DNA of 64,000 nucleotides from Dethiobacter alkaliphilus AHT 1 (GTDB lineage: Bacteria > Bacillota > Dethiobacteria > Dethiobacterales > Dethiobacteraceae): positions 1 to 64,000 of the forward strand of contig NZ_ACJM01000006.1 in assembly GCF_000174415.1 (NCBI RefSeq), written 5' to 3'. Below are positions 52,778-60,518 of the stretch, piece by piece (position 1 is the stretch's first letter; every line of letters starts with the position of its first letter). The translations under genes were made by a program, and so were the position numbers. The notes under the pieces were generated by a model that was given only the letters and a program-made list of their open reading frames with translations, made no database searches and had not been told where the DNA came from.

Positions 52778-54208
52778 TCACACCAGCTGCAGGCCCAGAA
52801 GCGGCCAGTAAAGTGCGGCCATCAGCACAAAAATGGCCCAGGCAGCTAAATTAAGAATAAGTCCGTAGATTGCCGATTCCCGCAATGTGTAAAACCCTGA
52901 TGAATAGGCAATGGCGTTGGCCGGAGTCCCCATGGGGAACATGAAACTAAGCCCCGAGGGAACCGCCACCATATAAGCCGACAGGCGCGGATCAAAGCCA
53001 AAAACCGCACTGTACTCCATTACAAGCGGCATAAGCATCCCTACCACCGCGGCATTGCTGATACCCTCGGTGAGGATAATGCTGGCTGCGGCCACCAACA
53101 TAAGCAAAAACAGCGGCCCCAGCTGCAAGGAAACCAAATGCGTCTCCAAAAGCCACTCCAGCACCCCGCTGCCGGTGAGCGACTTGCCCAGGGTAATGGC
53201 GCCGCCGTACATAAACACCGTTCCCCAGTTAATTTGCTGGGCCATCTCTTCCCAGGTTACAGCCCCCAGCACAAAAAACATGGCGGCGCTGATTAAGGCA
53301 ATATTGGCAATCCCCACGGTGGAACCGTGAAAAACCCACATATAAAGGGTAACTATAAGAATCACCGCTGCCTTGGCCTCGTTAAAAGAGAATTTCCCCA
53401 ACAAACTGATTTCCTGCCGCACCGCCGACAAATCCAGAGTCCGTTTCTTTAGCTTCGCTGCGCGATGGAGAAGGACAACGGCAAAAAGCATCATCCCCAG
53501 GGCAATGGGACCCACCGCCACAAACCATTGGGTAAAACCGATTTCAATACCGGTACGGCTTTGCAGCATCCCCACCGCCAAAGGATTGCGGGCACCGCCC
53601 AAAAATGTGGCCACCCCGCCGATTACCGCTCCCCAGCAGAGGGCAAAAAACATAAACTTGCCCAGCCGATCGCCTTTTTTCAAATTCAGAGCTTTAGCTA
53701 TTTCCATAAGCAGCGGATACATTAAAGCGGCCACAGCGTGGGTTGGCATAACCAGCGACATAACGGCCGCAAGAAGAAAAACATTCAACACAATGCGAAA
53801 CGGAGTCCGGCCAAAGCGCCCCAGAACCACGTAGGCCACCCGGCGGCTCAGCCCGGTGGAAGAAACGGCGGCGGTAATCATAAACGCTCCCAGAATAAAA
53901 AAGATGGCCGAATCGCCGAAAAAACTGTAGATGGTATCATTATCCAGCACCTGGTACGTGGAGAGCAATCCCATCACAAGCAGGCTGGTAATGGCCAGTG
54001 GCAGCACATTGGTCACCCACAGGATTACGCTGAGCACAAAGATGACCAACGCAAAGTACCCTTGTTGAGTCAGGCCGTCAATTGGGCTCTGCAGGGACAT
54101 CAAATGGAGAAACACCCCTCCCAGTACCAGCAGAAAAAGAAAAGCTTTATATTTTAGCAAAAACAAAACGGGTAATGGCCGGGTATCTATGTGAAAGTTT
54201 GTATCCAT
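52778..54208 (-). CDS. SLC13/DASS-family anion symporter (likely sulfate)
   Basis: A 476-residue polytopic transporter. Hairpin and substrate motifs of DASS are present: SSTGLSRRVAYVVL, GGARNPLAVGML, TEGISNAAVVGML and the C-terminal FMFPMGTPANAIAYSSG. Family members import dicarboxylates, sulfate or other oxyanions with sodium; the adjacent aprAB genes make sulfate or a related sulfur oxyanion the best guess. It follows the 203-residue protein by nine bases. Confidence 0.85.
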   Translation of the reverse strand: MDTNFHIDTRPLPVLFLLKYKAFLFLLVLGGVFLHLMSLQSPIDGLTQQGYFALVIFVLSVILWVTNVLPLAITSLLVMGLLSTYQVLDNDTIYSFFGDSAIFFILGAFMITAAVSSTGLSRRVAYVVLGRFGRTPFRIVLNVFLLAAVMSLVMPTHAVAALMYPLLMEIAKALNLKKGDRLGKFMFFALCWGAVIGGVATFLGGARNPLAVGMLQSRTGIEIGFTQWFVAVGPIALGMMLFAVVLLHRAAKLKKRTLDLSAVRQEISLLGKFSFNEAKAAVILIVTLYMWVFHGSTVGIANIALISAAMFFVLGAVTWEEMAQQINWGTVFMYGGAITLGKSLTGSGVLEWLLETHLVSLQLGPLFLLMLVAAASIILTEGISNAAVVGMLMPLVMEYSAVFGFDPRLSAYMVAVPSGLSFMFPMGTPANAIAYSSGFYTLRESAIYGLILNLAAWAIFVLMAALYWPLLGLQLV

Positions 54209-54217
54209 AACTTCTCC

Positions 54218-54829
54218 TTATAACGAGCTGGACTGATAGGACTCCTCTACCTGGCTTACACGGAGGGAATGCTTAAGATTAGCGGTCTCCAACAGGACCT
54301 TCTTAACGATTTTATCCTTCATGCCCAAACCGGCACCTTTGCGGTAAAAGCCCAGAAAATACAGCCATTTATCATCCAAACCCTGACCGGCAAGCAGCGG
54401 CTGCACCACTTTCCAGGGGGCGTCGCACAACGGAACAAGGCCGGCGGCCACCACCTGAGCCAGCTTCTCCTGGGCCACAGGGTACTCCAGAGAAAGAAAG
54501 ACGGCGCCGGAGGGAAACATCTGCGCTGCAGCCTGCGTAACCGCATTATCCAGCTTCGCCGGCAGTTTATCTGCTGCCAGAATCAAGGCATGAAACCCGG
54601 CGGAAAATGCTTTCTCCACCTGCTGCCGGGACGCATCCAGGGAGACTCTGGCCACAATCATGGCATCGCACAAACACTTTATCCGGCGTACAAGCCGGCT
54701 GTAACGGTCTGTATCCAAATCCGCCGCCAGATCAACCACCACACTTAGCAAAGCCGCCCCCCTGCGGCCCATAATCTCCCGCACCACCACATCCTCATCA
54801 CAATCCTCCGTCAAACTGACCAAATACAC
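54218..54829 (-). CDS. Unknown 203-residue protein heading the symporter-aprAB unit
   Basis: A soluble protein starting at a GTG (54829) behind GGAGGGG. The sequence alternates predicted strands and helices (AALLSVVVDLAA, DAMIVARVSLDAS, AFSAGFHALILAADK, GAVFLSLEYP, GLVPLCDAPWKVV), which could be a partial TIM-barrel. No cofactor motif is seen. It has three cysteines besides a CDEDVV start. It is the first gene after promoter and operator 3, so it is probably needed for APS/sulfate use. I do not recognise the family, and its size rules out ATP sulfurylase. Confidence 0.6.
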   Translation of the reverse strand: MYLVSLTEDCDEDVVVREIMGRRGAALLSVVVDLAADLDTDRYSRLVRRIKCLCDAMIVARVSLDASRQQVEKAFSAGFHALILAADKLPAKLDNAVTQAAAQMFPSGAVFLSLEYPVAQEKLAQVVAAGLVPLCDAPWKVVQPLLAGQGLDDKWLYFLGFYRKGAGLGMKDKIVKKVLLETANLKHSLRVSQVEESYQSSSL

Positions 54830-54857
54830 GGGCTCACCCCTCCCTTCTTGTCGCTTG

Positions 54858-54888
54858 CTATTCCCACTAATAATATAGGATTACTATG
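54858..54888 (-). promoter_or_regulatory. Sulfur-island operator 3 (symporter-aprAB unit)
   Basis: ATTCCC...ATAGGATTACTATG, an imperfect palindrome whose right arm is identical over 14 bases to operator 2. It lies ten bases downstream of the -10 box and about 30 bases before the start codon. Confidence 0.7.
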
Positions 54889-54898
54889 TATTTGTTTA

Positions 54899-54928
54899 AT
54901 TATATTCACCCACCCGCCCCTCTGTCAA
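54899..54928 (-). promoter_or_regulatory. Promoter of the symporter-aprAB unit
   Basis: TTGACA (54928-54923), 18-bp G-rich spacer, TATAAT (54904-54899), minus strand, both hexamers perfect. Confidence 0.82.
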
Positions 54929-54993
54929 CCCACAAAACACAAAAATAATACGCATATCCCACCCGCCCCTACTATACACTGTAGTAACCAAAG

Positions 54994-55022
54994 TGGGACA
55001 CGGGGACAGGTCAACTGTCCCA
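54994..55022 (+). repeat. REP-like palindrome, GGGACA variant
   Basis: Arms TGGGACA and TGTCCCA around CGGGGACAGGTCAAC. It belongs to the same family as the GTGGACA copies, with a compensated base pair change (A-T/G-C) in the arms. It lies in the leader of the CcdA-like gene, at the right seam of the sulfur island. Confidence 0.75.
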
Positions 55023-55050
55023 TTTTCCACCAAACTACAGGAGTGATCTA

Positions 55051-55794
55051 ATGGAACAACTTTTTCACAACTTGCTGGACGCCATCACGTCCAGCGCCGG
55101 AATCCACCCGCTCTTTGTGCTCTTACCGTTGGCAGCGGGCTTTATTGCTTTTTTTAACCCATGCATGCTGGGTATCGTCCCAATTCTGGCCCACCGCGCC
55201 CAACATTGGCAACAGGCAAAAAAAATAGCCCTCCTGGGCCATATCAGCGTTTTTTCCGGCGGTTTTCTGCTATCCTTAGCCGGTTGGACTGTTGTATTTA
55301 CCGCCTTTCTCCGGCTGGCCGGCCTGTGGGCCGGATTATGGCCCAAGGCTCTTGGCGTGGTATACCTGGGCCTGGCGCTCTACCTGCTGGGTTTAAGAGT
55401 GCCGCGCAAACTCCTGCCGCAGGCCGTAGGGTTTTATCAGCGACCCAAACCACTGCACCCCTATGTGGCCACAGCATTTTTAGGCGCACTTTTTGGCGCG
55501 GTCCCTTCCCCTTGCACCACCCCCTTGGTCATGGGAGTAACTACCATGGTGGTGCCCAATCTGGGCTTTTCCACCGGGCTGTTAGTGGTTTTACTCTACG
55601 GCCTGGGCCATACTATCCCACTGGTGCTCATTGCCCTGTTATCCAATAGATTTAAGATTACCACACGTTTGCGGCACGTCCACGGAGTATTTCGCACCGC
55701 AATGGCCCTGCTGCTTTTTGCCCTGGCCATTTACTTCTTCCTTTATCAGGCACCTATGCTTCCGGTGGATATACACGGGCCAACACTTCATTAG
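55051..55794 (+). CDS. CcdA-like thiol/disulfide carrier, second copy
   Basis: A 247-residue polytopic protein with about six membrane segments. Redox cysteines lie in FFNPCMLGIVPIL and AVPSPCTTPLVMG. It is only loosely similar to the copy at 32499. Its partner thioredoxin-like protein is not adjacent. It may serve sulfur chemistry outside the membrane, given the neighbouring island, but this is a guess. Its 3' end overlaps the convergent phnC gene by 41 bases. Confidence 0.82.
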   Translation: MEQLFHNLLDAITSSAGIHPLFVLLPLAAGFIAFFNPCMLGIVPILAHRAQHWQQAKKIALLGHISVFSGGFLLSLAGWTVVFTAFLRLAGLWAGLWPKALGVVYLGLALYLLGLRVPRKLLPQAVGFYQRPKPLHPYVATAFLGALFGAVPSPCTTPLVMGVTTMVVPNLGFSTGLLVVLLYGLGHTIPLVLIALLSNRFKITTRLRHVHGVFRTAMALLLFALAIYFFLYQAPMLPVDIHGPTLH

Positions 55795-56500
55795 TGAGGC
55801 CGTCGGCAGGACCGTCATAAACAATGCGACCGGCATGAATACCGACTATACGGTGGGCAAAAAACCTGGCCAGCTCCACGTTATGAAGGTTGAGCAGGAC
55901 GGCAATGCTGTCCTGCTCACTGATTTCACGCAATAAAGACAGCACTGAGCGGGCAATAACCGGATCCAGGCTGGAAACCGGTTCGTCACCCAATATCAGT
56001 CGGGGCTTTTGCATTAGCGCCCGGGCAATGCCCACCCGCTGCCGCTGACCGCCGCTGAGTCGGTCGGCACGGGCGGCAGCTTTATCCGACATCCCCACCC
56101 GTTTTAGGGCATCCAGCGCCATTGCCACCTCTTCTGCACTATAGCGGCCCAAAAGCGGGCGCCACCAGGGCTGACGGCCAAAGCTGCCTACCAACACATT
56201 GTGCAAAACATCAAGCCGATCTACCAGAGCGAAGTTCTGAAAGATCATGCCCACATCGCGTCGGTAGCGCTTTAACTGCTCCGGCTTCAAACCCAATACA
56301 TCCTGTCCGTCCCAGGCTACCCGACCGCTCTGGGGCTCCACCAGCCTGTTGATGCAGCGCACCAGAGTGGATTTGCCCGAACCGCTCTGCCCCAGCACCG
56401 CCACCCGTTCACCGGCGGTCAGGTTAAGGGCCACATTGTCCAGAGCACAGCTCTCTGCTCTGGGATAGCGCATAGTTAAATTATCTATCGTTAACAGCAT
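55754..56500 (-). CDS. phnC: Phosphonate/phosphite-type ABC importer ATPase
   Basis: A 248-residue ATPase: Walker A GQSGSGKSTL, signature LSGGQRQRVGIARAL, Walker B LILGDEPVSSLD, and the PhnC-type LNLHNVELARFFAHRIVG end, split as LNLHNVELA and HRIVGI. It is the last gene of a phnD-phnE-phnC operon. Its 3' end overlaps the convergent CcdA-like gene by 41 bases. Confidence 0.88.
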   Translation of the reverse strand: MLLTIDNLTMRYPRAESCALDNVALNLTAGERVAVLGQSGSGKSTLVRCINRLVEPQSGRVAWDGQDVLGLKPEQLKRYRRDVGMIFQNFALVDRLDVLHNVLVGSFGRQPWWRPLLGRYSAEEVAMALDALKRVGMSDKAAARADRLSGGQRQRVGIARALMQKPRLILGDEPVSSLDPVIARSVLSLLREISEQDSIAVLLNLHNVELARFFAHRIVGIHAGRIVYDGPADGLTNEVLARVYPPEA

Positions 56501-56508
56501 AGCATCAC

Positions 56509-57264
56509 CTATATTACACGGGAGCGCACAAAGGCTCCCAGATAATCAATCAAAACCACCAGTGCCATAATGGCCAGCACATCCACAAACACCTTTTCAT
56601 ACTGAAACATACGGAAGTGAATAAACAGCTGCTGGCCGATGCCGCCGGCACCCACAAAACCCAAAACCAGCACTGAACGCACACTTACCTCCATACGGTA
56701 AAAGGCATGGGACAATACATTGGGCAAAATCTGCGGTAAAATTCCGTGGGTTGCCACCAGTATCCCCGGCGCACCCGATGCCGCCACCGCCTCCTGCGGC
56801 CCGCGCTCCGCCGCTTCCACCAGCTCGGCGATAAGTTTGCCCAAAACTCCCAGATTATGCAGGGTAATGGCCAGCACACCGGCCATGGCCCCCAGACTTA
56901 CGGTGGGCACAAAAATCAGCGCAAAAACAATCTCCGGCACGGCTCTGATAAAACTTAGCACGCTGCGAACGCCGTTATAGACAACCCCGTTCGGCGCCGT
57001 ATTCCATGCCGCCAGGAAGCTCAGGGGCAGGGCCAGGATTAGCGCCAGCAAAGTACCCAGGTAGGCAATTTGCAGAGTTTCTGCAATGGCAGAAACCGCA
57101 GGTCTCAGCACCGACCAATCCGGCGGCCAGGATCGGGCCAGAAAATCCAGGGAATTGCGAAAATCCAAAAATAGCAGCAGATTAAACCCGGTTCCCACCG
57201 CACTCCACACGGCAATGATTACCGCCAGCAAAAGCAGGGCGGTATTTTTATTAAATCCGCCCAT
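56509..57264 (-). CDS. phnE: Phosphonate-type ABC importer permease
   Basis: A permease of about 251 residues from the ATG at 57264 (MGGFNKNTALLLL). Six membrane segments and the PhnE EAA-like loop (ELVEAAERGPQEAVAASGAP) are seen. It overlaps the binding-protein gene by 14 bases and precedes phnC by eight bases. A longer start at 57339 would lie deep in phnD. Confidence 0.86.
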   Translation of the reverse strand: MGGFNKNTALLLLAVIIAVWSAVGTGFNLLLFLDFRNSLDFLARSWPPDWSVLRPAVSAIAETLQIAYLGTLLALILALPLSFLAAWNTAPNGVVYNGVRSVLSFIRAVPEIVFALIFVPTVSLGAMAGVLAITLHNLGVLGKLIAELVEAAERGPQEAVAASGAPGILVATHGILPQILPNVLSHAFYRMEVSVRSVLVLGFVGAGGIGQQLFIHFRMFQYEKVFVDVLAIMALVVLIDYLGAFVRSRVI

Positions 57265-58126
57265 CGGCCTCAGCCGCTTCTCTGATGGGCAAGTAGTCGG
57301 CGTCTTCAGCAATGGTAAAACCGGAAGCAGCAAAGGCATCCAAAATTACCGGATCATCAATGCTTAAAAAGGCCTCCTGCAGCGCCGTTATCGTCTCTTG
57401 GGGAGTGCCGCTTTTTACTGCCCATGGATACTGAAACAATTCCTCCGACTGCCAGATTACCTTAATCTTATCTGCATCCGCCTTGCCGTTTCGCACCAGC
57501 ATATCATAAATCGCACTGTCAATGGCACCGGCATCCACATTCCCCTGCTCCACCGCTGCCGCAGTTACATCATGGGAGCCGGAATATTGTACATCCTTAA
57601 AGTCATGGTCATTGGGGCCACGAAAAACGCCTTTTTCTTTTAGCATTAATGCCGGCACCAAAGATCCGGAGGTGGAGTTTGGATCAGCAAAGGCAAAGGT
57701 AATATCCTGGGATTTTGCCAGCATTTCCTCAATATTGTCAAACGGCGCATCCAACGGAGCGATGATATAGGAATAATACCATGGCTCTCCATCCACCAAC
57801 TGGGTAATAATGGCCTGCGCCCCACTTTGCTTATTTACAATCACATATGTAAGCGGACCGTAATAAGCCATGTCAATCTGGCCGTAATTCATGGCCTCCA
57901 CCACACCGTTATAATCGGCGTATACACTCACATCAACCGGTCTGTCCAGTTCACGCTCCAAAACAGCAGCCAAGCGGGTAACCGCCTCCTGCATTTCGCC
58001 TTGGTTCAAAGAAGGGATAATACCAATCACAAAATCCTCTTCCCCTTCTTGGCCGCTACCGAAGCAGCCTGTCAAAAAAACCATTACAACCACAATAAAT
58101 AAAGTTAATAGTCCCCTCTTTTTCAT
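57251..58126 (-). CDS. phnD: Phosphate/phosphite/phosphonate-binding lipoprotein
   Basis: A 291-residue PhnD-family protein with a lipobox (VFLTGC, Cys21). Ligand-site words include DMAYYGPLTYV, ADPNSTSGSLVP and YSGSHD. The family binds phosphonates, phosphite or hypophosphite; some members serve other ligands. No phosphonate-breaking enzyme or phosphite dehydrogenase lies nearby, so the substrate is open. TTAACA repeats about 215 bases upstream hint at PhoP control. Confidence 0.86.
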   Translation of the reverse strand: MKKRGLLTLFIVVVMVFLTGCFGSGQEGEEDFVIGIIPSLNQGEMQEAVTRLAAVLERELDRPVDVSVYADYNGVVEAMNYGQIDMAYYGPLTYVIVNKQSGAQAIITQLVDGEPWYYSYIIAPLDAPFDNIEEMLAKSQDITFAFADPNSTSGSLVPALMLKEKGVFRGPNDHDFKDVQYSGSHDVTAAAVEQGNVDAGAIDSAIYDMLVRNGKADADKIKVIWQSEELFQYPWAVKSGTPQETITALQEAFLSIDDPVILDAFAASGFTIAEDADYLPIREAAEADGRI

Positions 58127-58338
58127 ATTGCCGGTAACCTCCCTTAAAAAACAACAGAATAAATTTATTATAAGGCTGCTTACACCTTCCCCGCCAATAG
58201 CAATCACCAATAACCCGCACTCGCCTTATTTGTAAACCCTATAGCTATACTATGCTTACAAAAAAGGAGCCTCTGCAAAAAGCCGACTCTGTCCAGACCA
58301 TAACAGGAAATTGGCAAACATTACAGCTAGAAGTAAGT

Positions 58339-58377
58339 TGTTAAGGAATGTTAAGATGTTAACATAATATCTTAACA
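58339..58377. promoter_or_regulatory. Array of TTAACA/TGTTAA hexamers between phnD and the amidase gene
   Basis: TGTTAA occurs at 58339, 58349 and 58357, and TTAACA at 58359 and 58372. The first two are direct repeats with a 4-base gap. GTTAAGAT/ATCTTAAC also forms an inverted repeat. PhoP boxes are TTAACA direct repeats, and WalR boxes are similar TGTWAH repeats (usually 5-base gap). Either the minus-strand phnDEC operon or the plus-strand wall amidase could be the target. Confidence 0.55.
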
Positions 58378-58416
58378 TGTTGCCTCTACATAGGTGACCG
58401 ACAAAGGGAGAGTATT

Positions 58417-59571
58417 ATGAAAAAACAAAGACTATTCAGACCTATTCTTTTTGTAATTATAGCTTTGTTTCTGGGGACAAGCCTGGCATTTGGAATCGCT
58501 GCCAATGGCACAAATGATGAAATAAATAATGATTTGAGCGATGTTGCTACTTATTCCGCAGAGGAAGCACCGGCAGTTTTGCAAGAGGAAAACTCCCGGG
58601 AAGATACCGACAGCAAAGGTGACGATTTAGAAGAAGAAGAAACTGAATCCCAGGAATCAGTTGATGAAGCTGAGGAAACCAGTGAAGAAGAGGAACAAGA
58701 AAAGCAGAAAGCTGAAAAAACAGTAGAAGCAAAAGAAGCAGAAAAAGCCAAAGAAACCATTGCCCCTGCTCCGGAACCGGCATCACAGGAGGTTCCCGAA
58801 TCAGAGCAGATGGCCCGTGTTACAGCCAGCGGACTAAACGTACGTCCCGATCCGTCAACTGATAATGAACGCATAGATGTCCTGGCCCAGGGCCAAACAG
58901 TGGAAGTGCTGGCCAAACAAAATGATTGGCTGCAGGTAAGCCTCCCTGACGGCCGCGCCGGCTGGATTGCCGCCGCTTATGTAACAACCTTTTCCCGCAA
59001 TGCTGCAAACGGCAATGGGTCCCTGGCTGGCAGAATAATTGCCATCGACCCGGGCCACGGAGGAACTGATCCCGGAGCTGTGGGTGTATCAGGACTACCT
59101 GAAAAAGATGTGGTACTAGACGTATCTCTGCGAGTAGCCGACAAGCTGCGTGCCGAAGGTGCCCAGGTAATTATGACCCGTGACACCGATGTATTTATTC
59201 CTTTGTCCCAACGGGTAAACATCGCCCAAAATGCGGGCGCTGAGGTCTTTGTAAGTGTTCATGCCAACGCCCATCCCAATCCCGCAACCGGGGGTACAGA
59301 AACATACTATTTCCGCAACAAAGCCTCAGCAAGTGCCTCTTTCAACCTGGCATCTTACCTGCAAAATGAATTGGTGCGAGGACTCGGGCTGCGTGATATC
59401 GGTGTAAAACACGGTAACTTCCTGGTAATACGGCAGACATCCATGCCCTCCGCCCTGGTGGAGTTGGGCTTCCTCTCCAACAGCCACGAAGAATCCCTGA
59501 TGCGCACCAGCGAATTCCGCCAAAACTCCGCCGACGCCATAGTCCGCGGCCTAAAAAACTACTTCAACTAA
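58417..59571 (+). CDS. N-acetylmuramoyl-L-alanine amidase with SH3 domain
   Basis: A 384-residue secreted wall hydrolase: signal peptide (ILFVIIALFLGTSLAFG), a Glu/Lys-rich low-complexity stretch of about 80 residues, a bacterial SH3 domain (ASGLNVRPDPSTDNERIDVL), then an Amidase_3 domain with zinc ligands in DPGHGGTDPG, SGLPEKD and SVHANAH, and the catalytic Glu in ALVELGFLSN. It should cut the amide bond between MurNAc and L-Ala. It ends at its own terminator. Confidence 0.93.
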   Translation: MKKQRLFRPILFVIIALFLGTSLAFGIAANGTNDEINNDLSDVATYSAEEAPAVLQEENSREDTDSKGDDLEEEETESQESVDEAEETSEEEEQEKQKAEKTVEAKEAEKAKETIAPAPEPASQEVPESEQMARVTASGLNVRPDPSTDNERIDVLAQGQTVEVLAKQNDWLQVSLPDGRAGWIAAAYVTTFSRNAANGNGSLAGRIIAIDPGHGGTDPGAVGVSGLPEKDVVLDVSLRVADKLRAEGAQVIMTRDTDVFIPLSQRVNIAQNAGAEVFVSVHANAHPNPATGGTETYYFRNKASASASFNLASYLQNELVRGLGLRDIGVKHGNFLVIRQTSMPSALVELGFLSNSHEESLMRTSEFRQNSADAIVRGLKNYFN

Positions 59572-59579
59572 CCAAATAT

Positions 59580-59610
59580 AAAAAAGCAGGCATCCAATTG
59601 CCTGCTTTTT
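59580..59610 (+). terminator. Terminator of the amidase gene
   Basis: AAAAAGCAGGCA-TCCAAT-TGCCTGCTTTTT on the plus strand, eight bases after the stop codon. It abuts the REP copy at 59613. Confidence 0.9.
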
Positions 59611-59612
59611 CC

Positions 59613-59650
59613 ATTTGTGGACAGAGGGACAGGTTTATCTGTCCACAAAT
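59613..59650 (+). repeat. REP palindrome flanking the RAYT gene (3' side)
   Basis: The longest copy: 11-base arms ATTTGTGGACA and TGTCCACAAAT around GAGGGACAGGTTTATC. It lies five bases from the end of the transposase gene and is inverted with respect to the copy at 60444. Confidence 0.88.
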
Positions 59651-59655
59651 GTGCT

Positions 59656-60411
59656 CTATATTTTACTTAACAAACTTTTTGAGAGTCCGGTTACTCTTGC
59701 AAGTTGCCGCAAAGGTACGTCAACTACAGCTTTGATTCTTTTAATAGTGGCATTCCTTTGGCACTTATCCATTTTTTTAATTTCACGTGCGCATACACCA
59801 ATTATCCCTTCGATGATCTCTTTTACTTCATCGTCCGAAATTGAAGGCTTATCTTCATACTCCAGACATTCATCTTCGTTAGGTGTATTTACATATTCTT
59901 TAAATGATTCAAAAGAGTTATAGCCAGACTCTGCAAACAGGTTTAACGAATAGCTTCCTGTTAAAGTAGAGGCCCTCACATATTCGTTGTAGCTACTCCA
60001 ACGGTATTCTGACACAAGTTTCACCATGCCTGCTTTTACAGGATTACGTAGGATATAGCGAAATACCGTGAGAAAATAGCGATTACTCTCTACAGGTTCG
60101 CTTCTGAATCTTTCCTGAAACAAATGCCCAATTCTCCCGTGCCTTTTGTTAAAATAGAGCACATAACTGCCACATATTCTTTTTATTATTGTTGCCAGCG
60201 GCTCGTCATTAACCTTAAGCAAAATATGGATATGGTTGTCCATGAGACAATAACAAAGAATTTCACACCCACTAACCTTCTCGATATACTTTAAAATCTT
60301 CAGAAATTGTCGCCTATCTTCATCATCAATAAATACAGCCTCACGATTTACTCCACGCAAGATGATGTGATAAAGTCCAGTTGAGCTCAATTTACGTGCT
60401 GTTCTGGGCAT
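59656..60411 (-). CDS. REP-associated tyrosine transposase (RAYT, Y1_Tnp/TnpA_REP)
   Basis: A 251-residue HUH-family single-strand transposase. The HUH pair is His60/His62 in MDNHIHILLK, and the likely nucleophile is Tyr119 in FRYILRNPVKAGM; IGHLFQERFRSEPV is a further family mark. A C-terminal HTH (VPLRQLARVTGLSKSLLSKI) is typical of Firmicutes members. RAYTs are thought to mobilise REP palindromes. This one is flanked on both sides by inverted REPs, and similar palindromes occur at several other places in the window. A LexA box lies in a promoter upstream. Confidence 0.9.
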   Translation of the reverse strand: MPRTARKLSSTGLYHIILRGVNREAVFIDDEDRRQFLKILKYIEKVSGCEILCYCLMDNHIHILLKVNDEPLATIIKRICGSYVLYFNKRHGRIGHLFQERFRSEPVESNRYFLTVFRYILRNPVKAGMVKLVSEYRWSSYNEYVRASTLTGSYSLNLFAESGYNSFESFKEYVNTPNEDECLEYEDKPSISDDEVKEIIEGIIGVCAREIKKMDKCQRNATIKRIKAVVDVPLRQLARVTGLSKSLLSKI

Positions 60412-60443
60412 TTAACCACCTCACATTTCTACCGGATTAAAAA

Positions 60444-60473
60444 GTGGACAATTAAACCTGTCCCTCTGTCCAC
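60444..60473 (-). repeat. REP palindrome flanking the RAYT gene (5' side)
   Basis: Arms GTGGACA and TGTCCAC around ATTAAACCTGTCCCTC, the reverse orientation of the 59613 copy. It stands 33 bases upstream of the RAYT start codon. Confidence 0.88.
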
Positions 60474-60518
60474 GGCAGTAATGCTATATCTTGCTGTCGT
60501 CCTACTCTTTTCAGCACC

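Noticed and set aside
54218-54829. Truncated ATP sulfurylase
   Set aside because: None of the expected nucleotide-binding motifs (QxRNP, HxxH) are present, and the length is about half of that enzyme.
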